Origin: JAWWPY01 sp964412845
Lineage (GTDB): Bacteria > Actinomycetota > Actinomycetes > Streptosporangiales > Streptosporangiaceae
NCBI GenBank assembly: GCA_964412845.1
Contig: CAYPQM010000177.1
Span: 1 to 12,835 of the forward strand
Direction of reading: 5' to 3'
Length of the DNA: 12,835 nucleotides
Shown here: in pieces, positions 8,001 to 12,835 of the stretch
How the letters are laid out: the number at the start of each line of letters is the position of its first letter
How positions within the stretch are numbered: position 1 is the stretch's first letter
Position numbers and translations under genes: made by a program
Notes under the pieces: generated by a model
What the model was told of the DNA's origin: nothing
Databases searched by the model: none
What the model saw: the letters and a program-made list of their open reading frames with translations, nothing else

Positions 8001-11000
8001 CAGCAGCAGCCCGCGATCGTCGTAACTGAAGGTGTCGGTGCCGGCTGGGGTGCTCGCCGAGGTAAGGTCGCCGGCCGCGTCGTACCCGAACGTCCGGGTG
8101 GCGGTGGCCACCTCGGCCCCGCTGCCCTGCTCGCTGGTGAGTCGGCCGAGCTTGTCGTAACTGTCGGTCACCGTGACGCCGCCGGGCGCGGTCTTCTGCC
8201 CGACCTGCTGATCGGCGTTGTAGGCCACGGCGAAGGTCCGGCTGGTGAGGTCCGGATAGGCCGCGGTAGCCGGCACGATGGTGGACTCGCGCAGGTTCCA
8301 GGTGTTGTACGTGTAGGTCGTGGCGTTGCCGTTGCCATCGGTGTACCGGGTCTGGTTGCCCGCCGCGTCGTAGCCGAACGACGTGGTGATCGACGATGTC
8401 GCGCTGACCGGTTGTACCTCCCGGGTGAGCTGCCCGACCGAGTTGTAGCCGTACGTGGTGGAGTGGCCCAGCGCGTCGGTGGCCGAGGTGGTCAGCCCGG
8501 CGGCGTCATAGCCGGCCGACACGGTGCGCAGCGTGTTCCCGGAGGCGTCGTCCTGGTAGTTGCGCACGGCGCGGCCCGCCTCGTCGTAGGCCACGTGCTG
8601 GCTGGTGCCATCCGGGGCGGTGACCGAGGTCTGGCGGCCAAGCAGGTCGTATCCGTAGCTGGTGACGTTCCCGGCGCCATCGGTCATCCGGGTCCGCTGG
8701 CCGGCCGCGTCGTACGCGTAGGAGGTCGTCACGTTGGCCGGCGTCGTGGTGGCCGACAGGTATCCGCCGCGGTCGGCGTAAGTGCTGGTGGTGGTGTAGG
8801 CGGCGCTGGCCGGCTGGCGGACGACCTGCGTTGACGTGAGCGGCCGGCCCAGGAAGTCGTAGGTCGCCTGGACCTGGGCCCCGGCCGGATTGGTCGTCGA
8901 CAGCAGGTCGCCGCCGGTGTCGTAGCTGTTGTGGGTGACCCCGCCGGCCGGGTCGGTTACCGTGGCCAGGTCGCCGAGCTGGTCGTACTTGCTGGTGGTG
9001 GTGTTGCCGAGCGGGTCGGTGGCGGCGATGACCTGGCCCAGGCTGTTGTACGCCCGCGTGCTGGTGGCCGTGATCGCCGACGAGGAGCCCGGCGGCGTGT
9101 AGTTCGGCAGCGTCATCGACACCTGCCGGCCGTTCGCGTCATAGCCGGCCATCGTGACGTTGCCGTCCGGGTCCTCCACGCTGACCCGGTCCCCGAAGGT
9201 GTCGTATCCGTAGCTGGTCACCGGGTGGCTGGCGACCGGCGCGCCGCCGCCCACCTCGGTGCTCACGGTGGGCTGGGTGACTTCGGCGAGCTTGCCCGCC
9301 TCGTCGTAGATGTAGCTGGTCGTGTTGCCGTCCGGGTTGGTCATCGCCGTGGGCAGCCCGCGCTGGTCCAGCGTCCAGGCCGTCGTCAGCGGCGCGCTGC
9401 CGAGCGCCCCGCCGGACGCGCCGCCGGCGTACAGAGTGGCGGCGTCCGACGCGGACAGCGCCCGGTAGTAGAGCTGCACGTTCGCGATCTGGCCGGTGAA
9501 GTAGTTCCACGTGTTGCCGGACGGGGCGGCCGGCCAGCCGTCGTTGTTGTAGACGCCCGCCCCCACCATGTTCAGCGGGTCGGTGTTGTTCAGCTGGGCG
9601 GCCAGCGTGCCGGCCAGCGCGCCGTCCAGGTAGAGGGCCTGGCTGGTGCCGGCGCCGGCCAGCACCACGTGGTGCCACTTGCCGTCGTTGACCACCCCGG
9701 CCGACGCTATCCCCGGCACGTTCGAGGTGGTGGTCCAGAAATGGCCGTGCAGCTTGCCGTCCGAGCCGACGTACAGCACCGGCATCGCGGCTCCTGACGG
9801 GCTGGCCGTGCCGGGAGCCGAATTCCCCGTGCTGAACAGGGTTCCGGTCGAGGTGGATGTGGTCTTGAACCACAGGCTGAGCGACAGGGTCGTGTGCGAG
9901 CTGATCATGTGGTCAGGCAGGCTGACCGCCCCGCTGCTCCCGTTGAACGTGGCCGCCGAGGAGGACAGGCTCACCCCGCCGGACAGCACCCCGGTGGCTC
10001 CGGCGCCCGACGTGTCAGCGGCGTAGGTCGGGGTTCCGGAGGAGGCGGTCAGCGGCCACCAGCCGACCGGGTGGCCCGCCGAGTCGTCGTGCACGATCTG
10101 CGACGTCTTCCGGCCCAGCGGGTCGTAGCTGGTGTCCGTCGAGGTGGTGTTCCCGGCGGGGTCGGTGCGGGTGACGTTGAGGATGAAGTCGTCCGGGCTG
10201 TAACCGTACGTGGTGGTGCGGTCGAGCCCGGACGGGTCCACGGTGGCGGCCACCGTGCGGTCGGCGGCGTCCACCGTGTACGCCGTCGTGGTCGTGCCGT
10301 TGTTGGTGATCCGCTGGGTGAGGTTGCCGGCCGCGTCGTAGCTGTTGGCCTGCTGCACGAACGACTGCCCGCTCACCGGGTCCTGCCTGGTGATGGACGC
10401 GAGCAGGCCGTTGTCGGTGTAGCTGTACGCGGTCACCCGGCCCATGGAGTCGGTGACCGACGCGAGCCGCCCGGCCGGATCGTAAGCCCGCGACTCCTCT
10501 ACGAGGCTGGCCGCCGGGGACGGGCTGGCCGGGTCCCCGGTGTACCCGGCGAGCGTCGTGCTGAGCAGGTGGCCGTTCGGGTCGTAGGCGTAATCGGTCT
10601 CATCGCCGGCCGGGTCGGTTTCCCTGATCTTGTTCCCGTACGCGTCATAGGCGTAGCTGGTGACCGCCCCGGCCGGGTCGGTGGCGGACGCCTGCTCGCC
10701 ATGGGCGTTGTAGGTGTACGTGGTGGTCCGCGCGGTGTCCCCGCCGGTCAGGTCCGCGACCGTCACCGAAGTCAGGTTGCCGTCGGCGTCATAGCTGTTG
10801 CTGGTCCGGGCCGTGTGCACCGCGCCGGTGACATGGTCGGTGACGCCCGGGTCGGTCTGGGTGAGCAGCCGGTTCTGGCCGTCGTAGGTATAGCTGGTGG
10901 TCAGGCCGGACGGGTAACTGCTGGAGACGACGGTCTTGGCGGTCACCCGGCCGAGCGCGTCGTAGCTGTACCGGGTGACCTCCCCGGCCGGGTCGGTGAC

Positions 11001-12835
11001 GACCGCCGGGTCGCCGCCGGAGTTGTAGCTGATGGTCTCGGTGCCGCCGCCGGGCGAGGCGGCCGAGGCGAGCAGCCCGGCGGGAGCGGTTCCGCCGCCC
11101 GCGGCCGGCGTCGCGGCGGTGGTGTAGGTCAGCCTGGTGCTGCGGCCGCTGGGGAATCCCGCGACCGGGGGTGTCGTGACGGCCACCTGGTTGCCGGCCG
11201 AGTCGTAGGCATAGCTGGTGACGTACTGCGTGTCGGTGGAGCTCGCGGACCGTCCGTCCCGCATGGTCAGCACCATGTCGTTGCGCGGATCAGGGGACAG
11301 GGTGGTGGAAGTGTCATCCGGGTAGTAGGAGTAGTACTCGGTCGAGCACTGGTTCGCCGACTGGTCCTGGCAGGTGGCCTGCGACACCACGTTTCCGCGC
11401 GCGTCGTGCCCGGTGATGGTCACGTCTCCGTTTGGGTCGGTCACCGTGTGCAGGTAGCCCGAGGTGTCGTACCCGTAGCTGGTCCGGCTGCCGAGCGCGT
11501 CAGTCTGCGCCAGCAGCCGGTCGCCGTCGCGCGGGTCGTAGGCGTAACTGACCGTCTTGCCGCCGGGGTCGGTCACCCGCACGGTCTCCGTCGGGGCGAC
11601 CCCGGAGGATGACTTGTCCGCCGCCCACTGGCTGGTGACCTGCGCCGCGGACAGTGCCGAGCGGTAGTAGGCCACCTCGCCGATCGACCCGTTGAAGTAG
11701 TTCCACACGGTGCCGGTCGGGGCGGCCGGCCAGCCGTCGCTGTTGAACACCCCGGCGCCCACCATGTCCAGCGGGTCGACGCCGGCGAGCTGGCCGCTGA
11801 GCGAGCCGATCTGCGCGCCGTCGAGGTAGAGATGCTGTGTGCTGCCGCTGGCGGCTAGCACCGCGAAATGCCACTTGCCGTCGTTGACCTTGCCGGCCGA
11901 GGACATGCCGGGCACCGTGGTGTCCCAGAAGTGGCCGTGCAGCTTGCCGTCGGACCCGACGTACAGCACCGGCATCGCGCCAGTGGACGGGCTCGCGGTG
12001 CCCGGCGCGGAGTGCCCGGTGCTGAACAGCATGCCGGCTGAGGCTGACGAGGTCTTGAACCACAGCCCGACCGACAGCGTGGTCGTGGAGCTGACCAGGT
12101 TGTCCGGCAGGCTGACGGACGAGTTCGTGCCGTTGAAGGAGGCGGCCGTCTCATCCTGGAACGGCCCGCCGCCGCCGAGTGACACGTTCGAGTACTGTCC
12201 GTACCCGCCGTTGACCTCGTCGTCCGCCTGCGTCGCCGAGCCGGTCTCGCCCAGCCGCCAGTAGCCGGCCGGCACCGCGCCGAGCACTGCCGAGCGGAAG
12301 ACCTGCGATGATCCGCTGACCTGCGGCGCGCCGATGCCCCACGTGCCGCCGCTGGCGTCGGTCACGGAGCTGACCTGGTCCGTCACGCCGTTGTAGCTGA
12401 CCTGGGCCTGCACGTCACCGGACGGCGCGGTCACCGCGGTGAGCAGGCTGGCCGCGGTGTGCCCGGTCGCATAGATCGTCCCGGCCTGCGCCGGGGTCAG
12501 GTACTGGTTGTAGAACGCGGCGTCCGCGATCTGCCCGTTGAAGTAGTTCCACGTGTTGCCCGACGGCGCGGCCGGCCAGCCGTCGCTGTTGAACACCCCG
12601 GTGCCGATCATGTCGAGCGGGTCGACGTCGCTGATCTGGCCGGCCAGGGTGCCGATCCGGGTGCCGTCCAGGTACAGCGCCTGGGTGTTGCCGGCCGAGG
12701 TGAGCAGCGCGTAATGCCAGGCGCCGTCGTTGATCTTGCCGGGCGAGGACATGCCGGGCACGGTGCTATTCCAGAAGTGACCGTGCAGCTTGCCGTCGGA
12801 CCCGACGTACAGCACCGGCATCGCGCCAGTGGACG
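5052..12835 (-). CDS. Giant RHS/YD-repeat polymorphic toxin with LamG modules, Hint domain and C-terminal toxin; N-terminus off window
   Basis: Open frame from the right edge to the TGA at 5052-5054. Residues are counted from the Met codon at 12819-12821, which is internal: the preceding STGA matches the second LamG copy. Order: LamG-like 1 (to 120, partial), LamG 2 (178-402), YD repeats (408-915), LamG 3 (916-1134), YD repeats (1135-1873), RHS-associated core (1874-1977, RWYNPAAGQFTSRD, then NDNPL and DPLG), Ala/Trp-rich helical part (1978-2121), Gly/Ala hydrophobic part (2122-2244), Asp-Pro-Ala linker (2245-2307), Hint (2308-2452) and toxin (2453-2589). RHS/WapA-type proteins are exported or surface-attached; the YD array forms a hollow shell enclosing the toxin, which acts in contacted neighbours. 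The secretion signal, promoter and true start lie off the window. GC content falls after the Hint domain. The downstream overlapping gene is the likely immunity protein. RHS assignment is secure; toxin chemistry is inferred. Confidence 0.95.
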   Translation of the reverse strand, partial: STGAMPVLYVGSDGKLHGHFWNSTVPGMSSPGKINDGAWHYALLTSAGNTQALYLDGTRIGTLAGQISDVDPLDMIGTGVFNSDGWPAAPSGNTWNYFNGQIADAAFYNQYLTPAQAGTIYATGHTAASLLTAVTAPSGDVQAQVSYNGVTDQVSSVTDASGGTWGIGAPQVSGSSQVFRSAVLGAVPAGYWRLGETGSATQADDEVNGGYGQYSNVSLGGGGPFQDETAASFNGTNSSVSLPDNLVSSTTTLSVGLWFKTSSASAGMLFSTGHSAPGTASPSTGAMPVLYVGSDGKLHGHFWDTTVPGMSSAGKVNDGKWHFAVLAASGSTQHLYLDGAQIGSLSGQLAGVDPLDMVGAGVFNSDGWPAAPTGTVWNYFNGSIGEVAYYRSALSAAQVTSQWAADKSSSGVAPTETVRVTDPGGKTVSYAYDPRDGDRLLAQTDALGSRTSYGYDTSGYLHTVTDPNGDVTITGHDARGNVVSQATCQDQSANQCSTEYYSYYPDDTSTTLSPDPRNDMVLTMRDGRSASSTDTQYVTSYAYDSAGNQVAVTTPPVAGFPSGRSTRLTYTTAATPAAGGGTAPAGLLASAASPGGGTETISYNSGGDPAVVTDPAGEVTRYSYDALGRVTAKTVVSSSYPSGLTTSYTYDGQNRLLTQTDPGVTDHVTGAVHTARTSNSYDADGNLTSVTVADLTGGDTARTTTYTYNAHGEQASATDPAGAVTSYAYDAYGNKIRETDPAGDETDYAYDPNGHLLSTTLAGYTGDPASPSPAASLVEESRAYDPAGRLASVTDSMGRVTAYSYTDNGLLASITRQDPVSGQSFVQQANSYDAAGNLTQRITNNGTTTTAYTVDAADRTVAATVDPSGLDRTTTYGYSPDDFILNVTRTDPAGNTTSTDTSYDPLGRKTSQIVHDDSAGHPVGWWPLTASSGTPTYAADTSGAGATGVLSGGVSLSSSAATFNGSSGAVSLPDHMISSHTTLSLSLWFKTTSTSTGTLFSTGNSAPGTASPSGAAMPVLYVGSDGKLHGHFWTTTSNVPGIASAGVVNDGKWHHVVLAGAGTSQALYLDGALAGTLAAQLNNTDPLNMVGAGVYNNDGWPAAPSGNTWNYFTGQIANVQLYYRALSASDAATLYAGGASGGALGSAPLTTAWTLDQRGLPTAMTNPDGNTTSYIYDEAGKLAEVTQPTVSTEVGGGAPVASHPVTSYGYDTFGDRVSVEDPDGNVTMAGYDANGRQVSMTLPNYTPPGSSSAITATSTRAYNSLGQVIAATDPLGNTTTSKYDQLGDLATVTDPAGGVTHNSYDTGGDLLSTTNPAGAQVQATYDFLGRPLTSTQVVRQPASAAYTTTSTYADRGGYLSATTTPANVTTSYAYDAAGQRTRMTDGAGNVTSYGYDLLGRQTSVTAPDGTSQHVAYDEAGRAVRNYQDDASGNTLRTVSAGYDAAGLTTSATDALGHSTTYGYNSVGQLTREVQPVSATSSITTSFGYDAAGNQTRYTDGNGNATTYTYNTWNLRESTIVPATAAYPDLTSRTFAVAYNADQQVGQKTAPGGVTVTDSYDKLGRLTSEQGSGAEVATATRTFGYDAAGDLTSASTPAGTDTFSYDDRGLLLSASGAAGSSSFSYTPDGQMASRTDASGSTAYGYDSGGRLATLTDAATGTKLTYGYNADSQPTSVQYGAGGATRTLSYDNLHELTGDTLAAPSGQTEASISYGYNLNGDETAKTTTGFAGSGSNTYTYDQANRLTSWNNGTVTVNYGYDANGNRTQSGAQTFSYDARDELTSGGSTSYRYTARGTLAATTSPTGTTNSASDAFNQVSTDGGQTYSYDALGRVLTSHGQTLAYSGLANDLASDGTASYSRDPAGNLVGITQGGASVLALTDQHRDVVGAFTATGSALTGSASYDPLGNVTAASGQAGHLGYQSGYTDPSTGKVNMASRWYNPAAGQFTSRDSASNSPVPAPVAANTFAYGNDNPLTAIDPLGTCAWYDVVCGVQQVASAVGSAVSSAWNTVTTAASNAWNGITSAASYVYHQAAQAVTNLVTAASHVAAAVTTAVSDGWQATWQAVTYVATATAHAASNIWRPVAHAVYTGAGVVWQTTTHVVYAAAQAVKYGAQSAAHFAQNHAAAIVSFVASTAVFVGCEAAVSALTAGAGAIPGAIGCSALSGAVGGAINYAMSTPMSKWTIGGFATQVITGAVIGAAAAGLGVFGGRLLGPVLEGIGARLGAAAVDDGASAIADATGDALDNAAGDVNPAAAADPAAPSGDPSATAADPAAAAADPAAAPADPSTSSAAPSGTSPDASAPSEQPAAASCGGMSFAAATAVLLADGGKEAISNLRAGQKVLATSMKTGKTTGERISAVLVHHDTNRYNLKIRIGHRSAVIATTSNHLFWDQTSERWVKAAALKYGTRLATPGGTAAVAGGYAPKNAAGWMWDLTIPHDHDFYVVVATSAVLVHNCPQGGSGGGGHTDFVHGTTMARGNNLVAKGMDEADALANTAGAHDPGSFFTIRITNPANWQNDATTAVMWGARNVPKGTEMCYVICRLPNSVVSTLENAGQLIDHTTPVESEFLPAGFDTANQNATWLGPFSVGPRP
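5055..5462 (-). other. C-terminal toxin domain, putative ADP-ribosyltransferase-like
   Basis: Residues 2454-2589 follow the Hint domain after a Gly-rich hinge (GGSGGGG). The domain begins DFVHGTTMARGNNLVAKGM, the usual first strand and helix of ART/PARP-like folds, with His2468 as the candidate NAD-binding residue. GSFFT (2499-2503) sits where H-Y-E type ARTs have an aromatic residue before Thr. Then come a strand-like CYVICRLPNSVV (2534-2545) and ESEFLPAGF (2562-2570) with Glu2562 or Glu2564 as candidate catalytic acid. This pattern match is by eye, so the fold is inferred. GC is roughly 60%, lower than the Hint part, fitting a swapped tip. The substrate cannot be predicted. Confidence 0.5.
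5463..5900 (-). other. Hint (Hedgehog/intein) autoprocessing domain
   Basis: Residues 2308-2452 plus Cys2453. The domain opens with the nucleophile Cys2308 (CGGMSF), followed by AVLLADGGKEAISNLRAGQK, typical of polymorphic-toxin Hint modules. The block-B TxxH is present as TTSNHLFWD (T2381, H2384). The domain ends DHDFYVVVATSAVLVHNC, with penultimate His2451, Asn2452 and a following Cys2453. All residues needed for thioester formation and Asn cyclisation are therefore present. The known role in such toxins is to cut the toxin free from the RHS shell; here cleavage after Asn2452 would release a 137-residue toxin starting with Cys. Activity is inferred. Confidence 0.85.
5901..6089 (-). repeat. 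Low-complexity Asp-Pro-Ala/Ser linker
   Basis: Residues 2245-2307 are almost only A, D, P, S, T and G, with DPAA or DPSA-like units repeated about every seven residues (ADPAA, ADPAA, GDPSA, then a Ser/Thr/Pro-rich tail). It is disordered and acts as a flexible spacer between the RHS body and the Hint-toxin tip. The matching DNA consists of GGGTCGGCGG-type repeats that may slip in length. Confidence 0.8.
6090..6458 (-). other. Gly/Ala-rich hydrophobic segment of the RHS protein
   Basis: Residues 2122-2244 contain several hydrophobic stretches with small-residue spacing, such as AIVSFVASTAVFVG, GAGAIPGAIG, SGAVGGAINYAM and ITGAVIGAAAAGLGVFGG. Such segments lie between the RHS core and the toxin in many polymorphic toxins and could insert into or cross a membrane during delivery, or simply pack inside the shell. 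No fixed family was recognised. Confidence 0.55.
6459..6890 (-). other. Ala/Trp-rich helical region after the RHS core
   Basis: Residues 1978-2121 follow DPLG directly. They are a long run of Ala, Val, Ser and Thr with Trp, Tyr and His at intervals (AWNTV, AWNGI, GWQATWQAV, NIWRPVAHAVY, VVWQTTTHVVY), predicted to form amphipathic helices. Three Cys are present, two near the start of the region (C1979, C1986). The role is unknown; the position suggests a plug or translocation element between shell and toxin. Confidence 0.6.
6891..7202 (-). other. RHS repeat-associated core domain
   Basis: Residues 1874-1977 carry the conserved signature: LTDQHRDVVGAF, SYDPLGNV, YQSGYTDPSTGKVNMASRWY, NPAAGQFTSRD, FAYGNDNPL and a terminal DPLG. 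In structurally known RHS proteins this region closes the shell and marks the border between the constant part and the variable C-terminal tip. Confidence 0.93.
7203..9419 (-). repeat. Second YD-repeat array
   Basis: Residues 1135-1873 form about thirty YD units by eye, each near 20 residues, with the pattern G-x-x-x-x-Y-x-Y-(D/N)-x-x-G-(R/N)-(L/Q)-x-x-x-T-(D/x). Clear examples are YGYDLLGRQTSVTAPDG and YTYDQANRLTSW. YD arrays form the beta-sheet strip that spirals into the RHS cocoon around the toxin. Confidence 0.93.
9420..10076 (-). repeat. LamG/concanavalin-like module 3, between YD arrays
   Basis: Residues 916-1134, from GHPVGWWPLTASSG to ATLYAGG. Laminin-G-type jelly-roll hallmarks are AATFNGSSGAVSLPD, LSLSLWFKT, MPVLYVGSDGKLHGHFW, NDGKWHHVVLAG, ALYLDG and NYFTGQIANVQLYYRALSAS. 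It interrupts the YD repeats and closely resembles copies 1 and 2. LamG_3-type modules bind carbohydrates or surface ligands, so it may decorate the outside of the shell and help adhesion; this role is inferred. Confidence 0.85.
10077..11600 (-). repeat. First YD-repeat array
   Basis: Residues 408-915 contain about eighteen YD units by eye, such as VSYAYDPRDGDRLLAQTDAL, YGYDTSGYLHTVTDPNGDVT and YSYDALGRVTAKT. It begins right after LamG module 2 and ends at the start of LamG module 3. Together with the second array it builds the RHS shell. Confidence 0.92.
11616..12290 (-). repeat. LamG/concanavalin-like module 2
   Basis: Residues 178-402, from AVLGAVPAGYWRLGE to WAAD. It has the same order of motifs as module 3: AASFNGTNSSVSLPD, LSVGLWFKT, MPVLYVGSDGKLHGHFW, NDGKWHFAVLAA, LYLDG and NYFNGSIGEVAYYRSALSAA. 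It is the only complete copy before the YD arrays. The predicted fold is a secreted jelly-roll with adhesive or structural function. Confidence 0.87.
12462..12835 (-). repeat. LamG/concanavalin-like module 1, cut by window edge
   Basis: Residues before and up to 120 correspond to the second half of a LamG module: MPVLYVGSDGKLHGHFW, NDGAWHYALL, ALYLDGTRIG and NYFNGQIADAAFYNQYLTPA. The first half lies outside the window. A 57-residue linker (121-177), with one degenerate YD-like unit, joins it to module 2. Its DNA at 12781-12835 is identical to 11935-11989 in module 2. Confidence 0.85.

Noticed and set aside
7203..11600. CRISPR-like periodic repeats
   Set aside because: The periodicity is that of coding YD repeats (about 60 bp) with diverged units and no identical repeat-spacer pattern.
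9894..11612. A 572-aa open frame on the plus strand opposite the RHS gene
   Set aside because: It is antisense to the YD repeats; its Gly/Arg/Val-rich repetitive product mirrors the repeat DNA and matches no protein family. High-GC genes often leave long open frames on the other strand.
12819..12821. ATG as start of the RHS protein
   Set aside because: The frame stays open to the window edge, and the residues before it (STGA) match the same place in LamG module 2, so it lies inside a domain.

Overview
The window is very GC-rich (mostly above 70% by eye), with GC-ending codons, a TTG start and a rare TTA codon. AfsR-type STAND proteins and a giant RHS/YD-repeat protein carrying LamG and Hint modules add to this picture. 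Together these point to a filamentous actinomycete (Streptomyces/Streptosporangium-like); the genus cannot be told from the sequence. Four protein-coding genes fill almost the whole window, two on the plus strand and two on the minus strand, converging at about 4665-4686. I see no rRNA, tRNA, transposase, att site or CRISPR array.

Left half (1-4664, plus strand): two adjacent paralogous STAND NTPases of the AfsR/NB-ARC-TPR type. The first (1-2251) enters the window already past its Walker A motif and has eight TPR-like repeats of about 40 residues. The second (2409-4664) is complete at 751 aa: an N-terminal XRE-type helix-turn-helix, a full NB-ARC ATPase and five regular 40-residue TPR repeats. 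Codon 11 of the second gene is TTA, the codon read by the bldA tRNA in Streptomyces, which could tie its expression to development. The 157-bp gap between them holds a ribosome-binding site and small palindromes but no clear terminator.

Right half (12835-4687, minus strand): one polymorphic-toxin locus. A giant RHS-repeat protein, at least 2594 residues with its N-terminus outside the window, is read right to left. Its order is LamG-like module 1 (partial), LamG 2, YD-repeat array, LamG 3, second YD-repeat array, RHS-associated core (ending DPLG), Ala/Trp-rich helical region, Gly/Ala-rich hydrophobic region, Asp-Pro-Ala linker, Hint autoprocessing domain and a 136-residue C-terminal toxin. 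The toxin has an HGT...GSFFT...ESE pattern that suggests an ADP-ribosyltransferase-like fold. Its stop codon overlaps the ATG of a 122-aa protein (4687-5055) in an ATGA junction; this is the presumed immunity protein. GC content drops at the Hint/toxin boundary (about 60% in the toxin, about 55% in the immunity gene), the signature of a swappable toxin-immunity cassette.

How the parts work together (inference): the RHS shell and Hint domain would deliver and release the toxin tip into neighbouring cells, and the small downstream protein would protect the producer. The two STAND proteins are probably independent transcription or signalling regulators. Nothing in the sequence shows that they control the toxin locus, only that they are next to it.
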